Positions 17,598 to 26,500 of a stretch of 64,000 bases of DNA are shown here, in pieces. How positions within the stretch are numbered: position 1 is the stretch's first letter; the number at the start of each line of letters is the position of its first letter. The stretch lies in contig NZ_JAMBOH010000011.1 in NCBI RefSeq assembly GCF_023715505.1, positions 143,525 to 207,524 of the forward strand, given 5' to 3'. Made by a program: the position numbers and the translations under genes. Source of the stretch: Neobacillus cucumis (lineage in GTDB: Bacteria > Bacillota > Bacilli > Bacillales_B > DSM-18226). A model generated the notes under the pieces. That model was not told the DNA's origin and searched no databases. It saw only the letters and a list, made by a program, of their open reading frames with translations.

Positions 17598-18593
17598 TCA
17601 TCCATACAGTATTTTAAAGCGGATCCCCACTTTTATTTCATCGATGATTTTTTCCTTCGCCAATAGTTCTTTTTCCGCTTCTTCATGGGAAATTTCTTTA
17701 AAATGAATCACTGCGTTCGGTTGCAGTTGACCCATGCTTGATAAATCAGCAGAAATAATCTGCCCTATTTTTGGATAGCCTCCAGTTGTTTGCCGATCCA
17801 CCATTAAGACAATTGGGTTTCCGTTTGGCGGGACTTGAATCGTTCCAAAGGTTACCCCTTCAGACAATAATTCAAATTTCCTTTCTAATGAAAGTTGGGG
17901 TCCTTCGATTCGATAACCCATCCGATCGGCTTGGGTCGTTAACCTAAACGATTTCTGAAACAGGCCCCTTTTACTATTTTCATCAAAACGGTCAAACTCG
18001 GAGCCCCTGATGACTCGCATGGTCTGGGCTTGCTGCAGATTGACTAGCTTTGTAAAATTGACGGACCAGGTTGGATCGCATTCCACTTTTTCCAATTTTG
18101 CGAATATGGATTGACTAAGTTCATTCATCTCAGCGAACTCGATGACATCCTCTTTTTTCAAAGCTCTGCCCTTAAATCCGCCAATACCTGCCCGAAGATA
18201 AGTGCTTTTGCTTCCCATTATTTCAGGAACGTCAATACCACCGGCAAAGGCGACATAGGCGCGACACCCATTGATGGCTGATTTTAATTGTAAAATAGAC
18301 CCTTTTCTCACCAAAATCGGCCGCCATGTTGCTGCTTTTTTATCGTCGATAACAGCCTGTAAATCTCCGCCGGTAATCGCTATGACCCGATCCGCCTCAA
18401 ATAAAAGCGCGGTACCGAATAAGGTGATTTCCAGTGCCCCTTCATTTTCTTTATTCCCAACCAGCAGATTTGCAGCTCTTAGCGAATATGAATCCATCGC
18501 TCCGCCAACAATAACACCATATTTTTGTGAACCATATCTTCCTAAGTCTTGAATCGTGGTTAACAGTCCCGGATGAAATACTTTTACAGTCAT
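17598..18593 (-). CDS. pxpC: 5-oxoprolinase subunit PxpC / KipA (biotin-dependent carboxyltransferase family)
   Basis: A 331-aa AHS2/KipA-family protein: MTVKVFHPGLLTTIQDLGRYG at the N-terminus, GGAMDSYSLRAANLLVGN, and the C-terminal DRQTTGGYPKIGQIISADL. With PxpA and PxpB it forms the ATP-dependent prokaryotic 5-oxoprolinase that opens 5-oxoproline to glutamate. In B. subtilis KipA also counters KipI. The same fold is the second half of the carboxyltransferase of urea carboxylase. The start overlaps the pxpB stop as ATGA. Here it is followed by accB-accC, which strengthens the carboxyltransferase link. Confidence 0.92.
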   Translation of the reverse strand: MTVKVFHPGLLTTIQDLGRYGSQKYGVIVGGAMDSYSLRAANLLVGNKENEGALEITLFGTALLFEADRVIAITGGDLQAVIDDKKAATWRPILVRKGSILQLKSAINGCRAYVAFAGGIDVPEIMGSKSTYLRAGIGGFKGRALKKEDVIEFAEMNELSQSIFAKLEKVECDPTWSVNFTKLVNLQQAQTMRVIRGSEFDRFDENSKRGLFQKSFRLTTQADRMGYRIEGPQLSLERKFELLSEGVTFGTIQVPPNGNPIVLMVDRQTTGGYPKIGQIISADLSSMGQLQPNAVIHFKEISHEEAEKELLAKEKIIDEIKVGIRFKILYG

Positions 18594-19324
18594 CGGCTCC
18601 CCTCCTTAAATGTGTTAAATTCCTCAGGAGAAATTGGGAAAAATTTTATTCTATCTCCCGCTTTTAGTAATGTAGGAGGATTCAAATCAGGACGAAATAA
18701 TTCGAGCGGCGTGCGGCCAATAATTTGCCAGCCACCAGGTGTTTCCAGTGAATAAATGCCCGTTTGCTTTCCGGCAATTCCGACTGAACCGGGTACAATC
18801 GCGGTCCTTGGGCTTTCTCTGCGGGGAGTTGCAATTCGCTCGTCCATTCCCCCCATAAATGGAAACCCTGGAGCAAAACCAATCATATACACCAAACATT
18901 CGCTTTCGGTATGGATTTGGATCACCTCTTCCGCGGATATCTTGTGAAAAGACGCTACATACTCTAAATCAGGTCCATATTCTCCACCATAAAGGACAGG
19001 AATTTCCACCAATCTTCCCTCAAAAACCTGCTGATCATCCATTTGCTGTAGTAATGCATTGAGCTTTGCACTCACTTTTTGAAATGGAGTCATTGGTTGG
19101 GAATTTACGATGGAATGATGCACTACTACTGGGTTGTAATAGATGGTTATATTCGTAAAAGCGGGTACGGACTCCACAAACCCCTCAAATTGGTGATGAT
19201 TTAATAATGCTGAGAACGCTTGAATCTTTCGGTGAATGGCCGGACTGATTTCGTCACCAAGGTGTACAATCAGGGCCGAATCACCTAAAGGTTTGATGAC
19301 GGTTTTATTTATAAGAGAACACAT
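18590..19324 (-). CDS. pxpB: 5-oxoprolinase subunit PxpB / KipI
   Basis: AHS1/KipI-family protein, about 244 aa (PLGDSALIVHLGDEISPAIH; VYMIGFAPGFPFMGG; PRRESPRTAIVPGSVGIAG; GGWQIIGRTPLELF). I place the start at ATG 19324 (MCSLINKTV), because CGGAGG sits seven bases before it; the frame is open to 19351. It is a subunit of 5-oxoprolinase, and in B. subtilis the orthologue KipI inhibits the sporulation kinase KinA. It is the first gene of pxpB-pxpC-accB-accC, divergent from pxpA. Confidence 0.92.
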   Translation of the reverse strand: MCSLINKTVIKPLGDSALIVHLGDEISPAIHRKIQAFSALLNHHQFEGFVESVPAFTNITIYYNPVVVHHSIVNSQPMTPFQKVSAKLNALLQQMDDQQVFEGRLVEIPVLYGGEYGPDLEYVASFHKISAEEVIQIHTESECLVYMIGFAPGFPFMGGMDERIATPRRESPRTAIVPGSVGIAGKQTGIYSLETPGGWQIIGRTPLELFRPDLNPPTLLKAGDRIKFFPISPEEFNTFKEGSR

Positions 19325-19625
19325 GTAAAAACCTCCGACTAGTTTCGTCATTCGGAACTTATGTTTTAAAAAATGGATATACGATCATTATAATATTCAG
19401 AATTAAAAAAACAAGCTGTTTAGTGCATAAAAATTAATTCTATTTATATTTTTAGAAAATTCCCGAATTACTGTCTACTCAGATTTTTCATTTTATGATA
19501 GAATGAATTTAAATTTTAAAACTTCAATTCCTTATTTCAGAACTAAACTCTAATTTTTAAATGACAACGCTTTATAAAAAGTGGAGTGTTGACGGTTCCA
19601 TCAAAAAATAAAAGGAGGATAAAAT
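19325..19625. promoter_or_regulatory. Divergent promoter region of the two pxp transcripts, with a CodY-like box
   Basis: About 300 bp of AT-rich DNA between pxpB (minus) and pxpA (plus), with no open gene. TATTTTTAGAAAATT at 19447-19461 is two mismatches from the CodY consensus AATTTTCWGAAAATT. AACGCTTTATAA near 19566 is a poor cre-like half match. Nitrogen-source control would suit a pyroglutamate pathway, but the box is only a candidate. Confidence 0.4.
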
Positions 19626-20387
19626 GTGTTTAAGGTAGATTTGAATTGCGATATTGGAGAAAGTTTTGGCAGATATCGCTTAGCCGAGCAGAAAGAAATT
19701 TTAAAATATGTAACATCGGCAAATATTGCCTGCGGTTTTCACGCCGGAGACCCAAGTGTCATGAGAGAAACGGTCAAACTGGCGATTGAAAATCAAGTAA
19801 AAATCGGCGCGCATCCCGGACTCCCTGATTTAAATGGCTTTGGCCGCCGGGAAATGAAGATCTCACCGCAAGAAGCCTATGACATGGTTGTCTATCAAAT
19901 TGGCGCTCTTCAAGGATTTTTAACCGTGTTTAATGAGAAAATGCAGCATGTAAAACCGCACGGAGCATTATACAATATGGCGGCAAAAGATGCGAAGCTG
20001 GCAGAAGCCATTGCCCAAGCAGTCTATGATGTTTCACCTGAATTGGTTTTATTCGGACTTGCCGGCAGTGAATTAGTATTAGCTGGTCAGAAAGTTGGTC
20101 TTAATACAGCACATGAAGTGTTTGCTGACCGAACTTATCAATCAGATGGTACATTAACCTCCAGGTCACAGCCTTATGCATTAATAACGGATAAGGAACA
20201 ATCAGTGGCACAGGTCATAAAAATGGTGACAGAAGGAAAAGTTACGTCACAGCAGAACACCGAAGTTTCATTGAAAGCAGATACGGTTTGTATCCACGGA
20301 GATGGCGAACTCGCCCTTGCTTTTGCAAAATATATTAAAGAAACCATAGAACAAAACCAGATCCTCGTATCACCCATCAACACCTAG
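19626..20387 (+). CDS. pxpA: 5-oxoprolinase subunit PxpA (LamB/YcsF family)
   Basis: A 253-aa TIM-barrel-like YcsF protein, beginning [14 protein letters not shown] and carrying [45 protein letters not shown] and CIHGDGE. These are the family's metal- and substrate-binding signatures. The start is GTG 19626 with AAAGGAGG upstream; an ATG two bases earlier is out of frame and hits a stop at once. PxpA completes the PxpABC 5-oxoprolinase. It leads a plus-strand operon with an NRAMP-like permease and YcsI. Confidence 0.94.
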   Translation: MFKVDLNCDIGESFGRYRLAEQKEILKYVTSANIACGFHAGDPSVMRETVKLAIENQVKIGAHPGLPDLNGFGRREMKISPQEAYDMVVYQIGALQGFLTVFNEKMQHVKPHGALYNMAAKDAKLAEAIAQAVYDVSPELVLFGLAGSELVLAGQKVGLNTAHEVFADRTYQSDGTLTSRSQPYALITDKEQSVAQVIKMVTEGKVTSQQNTEVSLKADTVCIHGDGELALAFAKYIKETIEQNQILVSPINT

Positions 20388-20403
20388 AATGGGAGGCAAT
20401 TAA

Positions 20404-21648
20404 ATGATCACGAAAAAAGTAGAAGTAGAAGAAAATGTAGCAGCAGAAAAAGCAAAGAAGAAAAAGAAGGTCAGCAATAGTGTTTTACTGGGAGCCGCTT
20501 TTTTAATGGCTACATCCGCAATTGGCCCCGGTTTTTTAACACAAACAACAGTTTTTACTCAACAATTAGCTGCAAGTTTTGCCTTTGTCATCTTAATTTC
20601 ATTACTTCTTGATGCTTTTGCTCAAATCAATATTTGGCGTATCATTGTGGTTTCTGGATTGCGTGGCCAAGAGATCGCCAATAAGGTTTTACCCGGATTA
20701 GGTATTTTTTTAGCTGTAATTATTGTAGTTGGTGGTCTTGCTTTTAATATTGGAAATGTCGCAGGAGCAGGTCTTGGATTAAATGCGATGCTTGGTCTGG
20801 ATCCAAAAACCGGCGCCATCATTAGTGCCGCATTTGCTATTTTTATTTTCCTTGTAAAAGAAGCAGGCAAAGCAATGGACAAGGTAGCCCAAGTTGCCGG
20901 TGGCGTCATGATCCTCTTAATGATTTATGTTGCTTTTATCACCTCTCCTCCTGTTGGGGAAGCTATAGTCAATACGGTTGCACCAGAAAAAATCAGCATT
21001 TTTGCCATCGTAACGCTTGTAGGCGGAACCGTCGGCGGATACATTACCTTTGCCGGCGGACATCGTTTGTTAGATGCTGGAATCAAAGGGGTTGAATCCT
21101 TACCGGAAGTGACAAAAAGTTCTGTAACCGGAATTGTTGTAACAGGGTTGATGCGTGTTGCCTTATTCTTAGCCGTACTTGGAGTTGTATCAAAGGGACT
21201 TCAAATTGATGCAGCAAATCCTCCCGCTTCTGTATTCCAGCTTGCCGCAGGTAATATAGGTTATCGCATGTTTGGCATTATCATGTGGGCCGCAGCAATT
21301 ACTTCCGTTGTCGGAGCTGCCTACACTTCGGTCTCATTTATTCGTTCTTTCAGCCCGGTGATTGAGAAATATCACAATTGGATTATTATCTTATTTATCT
21401 TAGTTTCCACCTTAACGTTTTCATTGGTAGGCAAACCGGTTAAAATTTTACTTCTTGTCGGTGCCCTCAATGCGCTTATTTTGCCAATTGCATTAGGAAC
21501 CTTATTAATTGGGGTTTATAAGAAAAATGTGGTTGGGGATTATAAACATCCACTATGGCTTACCATTACAGGCGGATTAGTAGTAATCGTCATGGGATAT
21601 TTAGGAATCGATACATTAATTGAACAAATTCCATTGCTTTTTAAATAG
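20404..21648 (+). CDS. NRAMP-superfamily transporter (YcsG-like)
   Basis: Membrane protein of 414 aa with about 11 TM helices after a charged N-terminal tail (about residues 1-22, many Lys and Glu). It carries SAIGPGFLTQTTVFTQQLA, the place where true NRAMP metal carriers have the DPGN motif. The divergence suggests an organic substrate, plausibly 5-oxoproline or a related amino acid, rather than manganese. In B. subtilis ycsG lies between ycsF (pxpA) and ycsI, as here. Gaps to both neighbours are under 25 bases. Confidence 0.87.
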   Translation: MITKKVEVEENVAAEKAKKKKKVSNSVLLGAAFLMATSAIGPGFLTQTTVFTQQLAASFAFVILISLLLDAFAQINIWRIIVVSGLRGQEIANKVLPGLGIFLAVIIVVGGLAFNIGNVAGAGLGLNAMLGLDPKTGAIISAAFAIFIFLVKEAGKAMDKVAQVAGGVMILLMIYVAFITSPPVGEAIVNTVAPEKISIFAIVTLVGGTVGGYITFAGGHRLLDAGIKGVESLPEVTKSSVTGIVVTGLMRVALFLAVLGVVSKGLQIDAANPPASVFQLAAGNIGYRMFGIIMWAAAITSVVGAAYTSVSFIRSFSPVIEKYHNWIIILFILVSTLTFSLVGKPVKILLLVGALNALILPIALGTLLIGVYKKNVVGDYKHPLWLTITGGLVVIVMGYLGIDTLIEQIPLLFK

Positions 21649-21671
21649 ATTTTTAAAGGAAGGGATATAAA

Positions 21672-22463
21672 ATGATCAGCTATGAAAATATGGCTCCCGC
21701 TGAAATCAGAGAACTGATTCGCAAACAAACGATCACAGGGCCGACTGCGGGGATGTCAAAAGGGTTCACACAAGCGAATTTAGTAATTTTAAAGAAAGAA
21801 TATGCTTTTGATTTTCTGTTGTTCTGCCAGCGAAATCCAAAGCCATGTCCACTGCTGGATGTAACGGAACCTGGGTCTTTTATTCCTGGTAAAATTGCTC
21901 GGACTGCCGATATTCGAAAGGATATTCCGAAATATCGGATTTACAGAGATGGTGTTTTTACCGAAGAAGTAACCGATATTTCGGAGTATTGGGAAGACGA
22001 TATGGTTGGCTTTTTACTCGGCTGCAGTTTTACCTTTGAGACACCACTATTAGAAAGTGGAATTCCGGTTCGTCATATTGAAGAGAATTGTAATGTTCCG
22101 ATGTATAAGACGAATATTCCATGTGAAGGAGCGGGTGTATTTGAAGGGCCGACCGTTGTCAGCATGCGGCCAATGAAACCGGAGGATGCGATTCGTGCGG
22201 TTCAAATTACTTCACGTTTTCCAGCTGTACATGGGGCTCCGATTCATATTGGTGGTCCAAGCCAAATTGGCATCGCTGATCTTTCAAAGCCTGACTTTGG
22301 CGATCCTGTACCCATTAAAGCTGGTGAAATTCCGGTGTTCTGGGCTTGCGGCGTTACACCACAAGCGGTTGCAATGAATAGTAAACCATCCATCATGATT
22401 ACCCATGCACCTGGACATATGTTTATCAGCGATGTTCGGGATGAGAAGTTTAGTGTTTTATAA
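21672..22463 (+). CDS. ycsI: DUF1445 putative hydro-lyase (YcsI)
   Basis: A 263-aa YcsI/DUF1445 protein: PAEIRELIRKQTITGPTAGM at the start, ANLVILKKEYAFDFLLFCQRNPKPCPLLDV, GFLLGCSFTFE, HIGGPSQIGI and ITHAPGHMFISD near the end. The family is annotated as putative hydro-lyase; some relatives are fused to D-glutamate cyclase, which makes 5-oxo-D-proline, so a role in handling pyroglutamate enantiomers is plausible. It is the last gene of pxpA-ycsG-ycsI, with ribosome site GGAAGGGA. Confidence 0.88.
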   Translation: MISYENMAPAEIRELIRKQTITGPTAGMSKGFTQANLVILKKEYAFDFLLFCQRNPKPCPLLDVTEPGSFIPGKIARTADIRKDIPKYRIYRDGVFTEEVTDISEYWEDDMVGFLLGCSFTFETPLLESGIPVRHIEENCNVPMYKTNIPCEGAGVFEGPTVVSMRPMKPEDAIRAVQITSRFPAVHGAPIHIGGPSQIGIADLSKPDFGDPVPIKAGEIPVFWACGVTPQAVAMNSKPSIMITHAPGHMFISDVRDEKFSVL

Positions 22464-22506
22464 TAAATTTTAGGCTGTTCCTTTTCCTTATTTCTGAAGA
22501 AAAACC

Positions 22507-22522
22507 GCAGCCTTAAGGCTGC
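22507..22522. other. Perfect 16-bp palindrome downstream of ycsI
   Basis: GCAGCCTTAAGGCTGC is self-complementary end to end, 44 bases after the ycsI stop. It has no clear T run, so it may be a weak terminator, an RNA stabiliser or a protein site. Confidence 0.4.
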
Positions 22523-22636
22523 ATGACTGATAAAAACGGAAGGGGGATGTAAACATATCAATAAAATTGTTGTTATATTTCTCATGATAAATAAGAACTA
22601 ACGTTCCTACAATAATTAAAAAGGGGGACACTTTTA

Positions 22637-22720
22637 ATGAAAAAAGATCGTGGAATGAAGAAATGGAAAGCTTTCCTTGCCATCGGCGATATTGCTGAAG
22701 TACGAGGGGGGGAACTTTAA
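22637..22720 (+). CDS. Possible 27-aa peptide gene
   Basis: An ATG with AAAAAGGGGGACAC six to ten bases upstream opens a 27-codon frame. The product starts MKKDRGMKKWKAFLAIGDIAEV and ends RGGEL, with a basic N-terminus and a short amphipathic or hydrophobic stretch. A hairpin (22776-22796) follows. The layout, strong ribosome site plus short ORF plus hairpin, looks like a real small transcript, but I do not recognise the peptide. It lies in a 720-bp stretch that otherwise holds no gene. Confidence 0.4.
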   Translation: MKKDRGMKKWKAFLAIGDIAEVRGGEL

Positions 22721-22775
22721 GAAAAGGAATATTCACTAAAAAGAGGCAAGAATTTTGTTCAAAACATAACAAAGC

Positions 22776-22796
22776 GGGATAACTAAGCGTTATCCC
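22776..22796 (+). terminator. Hairpin after the small ORF
   Basis: GGGATAAC and GTTATCCC around a five-base loop, followed by TTATTCTTTG. The remainder up to 23183 is AT-rich with no supported gene. Confidence 0.5.
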
Positions 22797-23204
22797 TTAT
22801 TCTTTGACCTTTAATAAGCGTAGACTCCAAATAACTATTCGGACTAGCACAGGAGATTACTTGCCTGTCTTGTCCCAATAAGCCTAACCTCAAACCTACA
22901 TTTTCCCTCCATCTTCTTCCAAGTCTATTTGATTTTTAACAAGAATGATAAAATATATAACAAAGTTGGTTGTACATAAATTAGTTTTTGGTATAATTCG
23001 ATTTCGAAAGCCTTTTTACCTTTTTCCACCAAAAAACATATTTTCTTAGCTTTAGATATTAGGAACATCAACGTTTAAAAGGATGTGCTGTTTGAAAAAT
23101 GAATGCCCTTCCATTCTGAATTCAGGATTGCTTCAGAAGTTACGGATAGTAAACAAGAACATTAGAACCATTACAGTTTATATTTGTTAGGGGGTAGTCT
23201 GCTT

Positions 23205-25130
23205 TTGTGGCGCTTAGGTTTGCTTGTAGTTTTTCTATTATTGTTTCTTTTCCCGACTTTGCCAGGAATGGCGGAAGCACAGGATAAGGATGTTATTCGC
23301 GTCGGTTTCGACAAGAACCTGCCCCCTCTTTCCTATTTAGATCAAAACGGAGCAGCTGCCGGCTTTGACATCGAGCTTATCCGGAATGTTGCTGCACAAC
23401 AAAGGGTGCAAATCAAATTGATTCCTCTTGAGTTGGAAGATGTCGTTCATAAATTGAAAGCAGGCCAGCTGGATGTCATAGTTGGCATGAAATATACAAG
23501 CACCGTCGACACTTTTTTGGACTTCAGCGATTCCTATCTGACCATTTCAGATGCGGTGGTTGTTCCGGCAGCAATCCGGGATCTATCAGGTATTAATGAA
23601 CTAAAAGAAAAAGTCGTTGCGGTTCAGCGGGAAGACACCGTCATCACCCAGCTGGAAGGCATTAGAGGAAGCAAAATGCTCGTTGCCTTTAACCAGCCTG
23701 ATGCAATGGAAATGCTTTTTCTAGGAAGAGCAGATGTATTCCTGGGCAATCGCTGGACGGCCGAATACATTCTCCAAAAAGAAAATAAACAACTTCATTA
23801 CCGTATTCGCACAGGGCTCATTCCGCCATCAGATTATGCTTTTGCTGTCCGAGAAGGTAATTATAATCTGTTAAACGAATTGAATAAGGGATTGGCAGAG
23901 CTTCATCGTAATGGAACTTATGAACGCTTATATTCACAGTATCTCGAACCTTATAACGGGATGGAAATTGGATGGTGGCGAAAGCTTGTCTCCGGACTGC
24001 TCATCGCATTGGGGATTACAGTCATTGTGCTTGCGGGAAGCTTTTTTTGGAATAAACGATTGCAAAAAGAGGTTAAAAAACAAACTGCCGCTTTGGCCGA
24101 TAGCTTTGCTTTTCAAACAAAAGTAATGGACAGTGTCGATAACGGGATTCTTTCTTTTGATCAGGAAGGAAGAATTACCTTGATCAATCACGTTGCCCGT
24201 AATCTTCTTGGTATCAAGGACGAGTTGGGGGGAACAAACGTCGTGGATTATCTGCCCCAAATTCCTCTCGATCAGACGGCAGATTTAAGCGAGCAGCGGA
24301 TGCTGCAAGGTGAGTTCCATCTGAGGGATGGCACCGACCGGATTCTTCATTATTATTTAGCTTCCTTACAAAACAGTGCGGGAGAGCAGGCAGGAGGAAT
24401 CCTTTCCCTCCAGAACCGGACAGAACAGAAGCACCTGCAGGCTAGGCTGATTGCCCAGGAAAAAATGCGGGCCCTAGGTCAGCTGGTCGCCGGTATTGCT
24501 CATGAACTTCGCAATCCGCTTACAGCGATTAAAACCTTTGCTGAATTACTCCCGCTCAAGCTGGATGATTCCCGCTTCCGGGCTGAGCTGGTCCGGCACG
24601 TCCCGGAAGAAGTAGAAAGAATGAACAGGATTATCGAGGATTTACTCGATTATTCACGGGAAAAGCCCATGCACCGAAAATGGGCAAACCTTCAAGACCT
24701 GATTCAGTCTGTGACAAGTCTATTCAGGAAACAGATCCGAAGTGAAGGGATAAAACTTGAGGTTGATATTTCTCCCGACTTGGAAGTGTATGTGGACCGT
24801 GATCGCATAAAACAGGTACTGATCAATCTGATCCTCAATGCGATTGAAGCAATGTCCGCCACAATAGATAAGAAATTGACCTTTCATGCGAAGACGGATC
24901 GACAACTGATCTGCCTGGTGATTACGGATTTAGGGGCAGGAATCGAAGAACGGGACATTGTTCATTTGTTCCAGCCTTTCTATACCTCAAAGAGTCAAGG
25001 AATTGGATTAGGCTTGTATATTAGCCAGAAAATTATGCTGGAGCATGGCGGGCGGATTGAAGTGAAAAGTGTCAAAAATAAAGGTACTACTTTTATACTA
25101 TATTTTTCAAACGAAGGAGATGCATCGTGA
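23205..25130 (+). CDS. Membrane sensor histidine kinase with extracellular solute-binding domain
   Basis: About 641 aa from the TTG at 23205 (AGGGGG ten bases upstream; an in-frame TTG at 23184 has no ribosome site). N-terminal signal/anchor helix (GLLVVFLLLFLF), then an SBP_bac_3 domain (about 30-255: DVIRVGFDKNLPPLSYLDQNG; GFDIELIRNVA; YAFAVREGNY). A TM helix (about 265-285), a PAS domain, then HisKA with H433 in AGIAHELRNPLTAIKTF and HATPase_c (NLILNAIEAM, GIGLGLYIS). It senses a small solute outside the cell and phosphorylates the NtrC-type regulator encoded next, whose start overlaps its stop. Confidence 0.9.
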   Translation: MWRLGLLVVFLLLFLFPTLPGMAEAQDKDVIRVGFDKNLPPLSYLDQNGAAAGFDIELIRNVAAQQRVQIKLIPLELEDVVHKLKAGQLDVIVGMKYTSTVDTFLDFSDSYLTISDAVVVPAAIRDLSGINELKEKVVAVQREDTVITQLEGIRGSKMLVAFNQPDAMEMLFLGRADVFLGNRWTAEYILQKENKQLHYRIRTGLIPPSDYAFAVREGNYNLLNELNKGLAELHRNGTYERLYSQYLEPYNGMEIGWWRKLVSGLLIALGITVIVLAGSFFWNKRLQKEVKKQTAALADSFAFQTKVMDSVDNGILSFDQEGRITLINHVARNLLGIKDELGGTNVVDYLPQIPLDQTADLSEQRMLQGEFHLRDGTDRILHYYLASLQNSAGEQAGGILSLQNRTEQKHLQARLIAQEKMRALGQLVAGIAHELRNPLTAIKTFAELLPLKLDDSRFRAELVRHVPEEVERMNRIIEDLLDYSREKPMHRKWANLQDLIQSVTSLFRKQIRSEGIKLEVDISPDLEVYVDRDRIKQVLINLILNAIEAMSATIDKKLTFHAKTDRQLICLVITDLGAGIEERDIVHLFQPFYTSKSQGIGLGLYISQKIMLEHGGRIEVKSVKNKGTTFILYFSNEGDAS

Positions 25131-26500
25131 TGAACATTTTAATCATTGATGATGAACCAGCAATCTGTTCATCACTTTCATTCGCTCTTGAGGATGAATA
25201 CACAGTTTGGACAGCTACTATTGCGGAGAAAGGATTAAACCTGCTGGAAAAAGAGGACATCGATGGCATTTTGCTCGATCTGAATTTGGGGAAAACAAGC
25301 GGAATGGATCTTCTGCGGATCATCAAGGAAAAGAAACCAAATGCCGTTGTGATAATTATGACTGCCTATGGAACGATTGAATCTTCCATCGAGGCAATCA
25401 AAGCTGGAGCCTATCATTACCTGACCAAGCCGCTTAATTTGGAGGAAGTAAAATTACTGCTGAACAAGGCCCTTGCTTTCCAGGAGCTGCACCGGCAGGT
25501 TCAAGTATTAAGCCAAGCGGTGCGCCAGCAGGAAAGCTATGCGGATATCATCGGTAAGAGTAGTACTATGCGGAAGGTATTCCAATTGATCGAGAAGGTA
25601 AAGGATATCCCTTCCAATATTTTGATAACGGGAGAAAGCGGAACAGGCAAAGAATTAGTAGCCCGCGCCATTCATTTCCAGGGTTGCCGTCAGAATGGCG
25701 TATTTTCAGTCATCAATTGTGCAGCCATTCCCGAACCGTTACTTGAAAGCGAATTGTTCGGGCACGAAAAAGGAGCGTTCACAGGCGCCTATCAGCGAAA
25801 GCAAGGGCTTTTTGAACGGTCAGATGGCGGTACTATATTTCTGGATGAAATCGGGGAAATGCCGCTTGCCCTTCAAGCCAAGATTTTACGGGTGATTCAG
25901 GAGAAGGTGGTCACGCCATTGGGTTCCGAGCAGACGAAGGAAGTAGATGTAAGAATTATATCAGCCACAAATCGGAATCTTTTGGAAGAAGTGGCAAACG
26001 GGAATTTCCGCGAAGATCTCTTCTATCGCTTGAATGTCATTCCCATTCATGTCCCGCCCTTACGCGAGCGCAAGGAGGATATACCGCTGCTCATCGAACA
26101 TTTTTTAACTTTATACTCCTCAAATATGGGCATCCGCACAAAGACCTGCAGTCTGGACGCAAAAAGGATTCTCTACAACTATGCTTACCCTGGTAACGTG
26201 AGAGAACTTTCCAATACGCTGGAATATGCGGTCGCTCTTTCGGAAAAAGAGGTCATTAAGCCCTCTGATCTCCCGGCAACGGTCTATCAGAAATGGTCTC
26301 CTGGCAAAGATGAACAACCTAAAGAGGGTGGTTTGTTTATCCCGGAAGGTCTTTCGCTTGCTGAAGTGAATCGAGCGTACATCCTTTACACTCTGGAAAA
26401 AAATGAGGGTCATCGCCTCAATACGGCTAAACAATTAGTGATCAGTGAACGGGGATTACGTGAAAAGCTGAAGCAATATTTGAGGGAAAAAGATGAGTAA
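25127..26500 (+). CDS. NtrC-family sigma-54-dependent response regulator
   Basis: 457 aa. Receiver domain with acidic pair DDE (8-10) and phosphoacceptor D51 (LLDLNLG). Sigma-54 AAA+ domain with Walker A GESGTGKE (about 165), ELFGHEKGAFTGAYQRKQ carrying the intact GAFTGA loop that contacts sigma-54, Walker B TIFLDEIGEM, and FREDLFYRLNVIPI. The C-terminal Fis-type helix-turn-helix (LNTAKQLVISERGLREKLKQY) is somewhat degenerate. GTG 25127 or ATG 25130 may start it, behind GAAGGAG. Its obvious target is the -24/-12 promoter at 27645-27661. Confidence 0.93.
   Translation: MMNILIIDDEPAICSSLSFALEDEYTVWTATIAEKGLNLLEKEDIDGILLDLNLGKTSGMDLLRIIKEKKPNAVVIIMTAYGTIESSIEAIKAGAYHYLTKPLNLEEVKLLLNKALAFQELHRQVQVLSQAVRQQESYADIIGKSSTMRKVFQLIEKVKDIPSNILITGESGTGKELVARAIHFQGCRQNGVFSVINCAAIPEPLLESELFGHEKGAFTGAYQRKQGLFERSDGGTIFLDEIGEMPLALQAKILRVIQEKVVTPLGSEQTKEVDVRIISATNRNLLEEVANGNFREDLFYRLNVIPIHVPPLRERKEDIPLLIEHFLTLYSSNMGIRTKTCSLDAKRILYNYAYPGNVRELSNTLEYAVALSEKEVIKPSDLPATVYQKWSPGKDEQPKEGGLFIPEGLSLAEVNRAYILYTLEKNEGHRLNTAKQLVISERGLREKLKQYLREKDE

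Noticed and set aside
19626..19640. ATG at 19624 as pxpA start
   Set aside because: That frame reads ATG-TGT-TTA-AGG-TAG and stops; GTG 19626 gives the family N-terminus.
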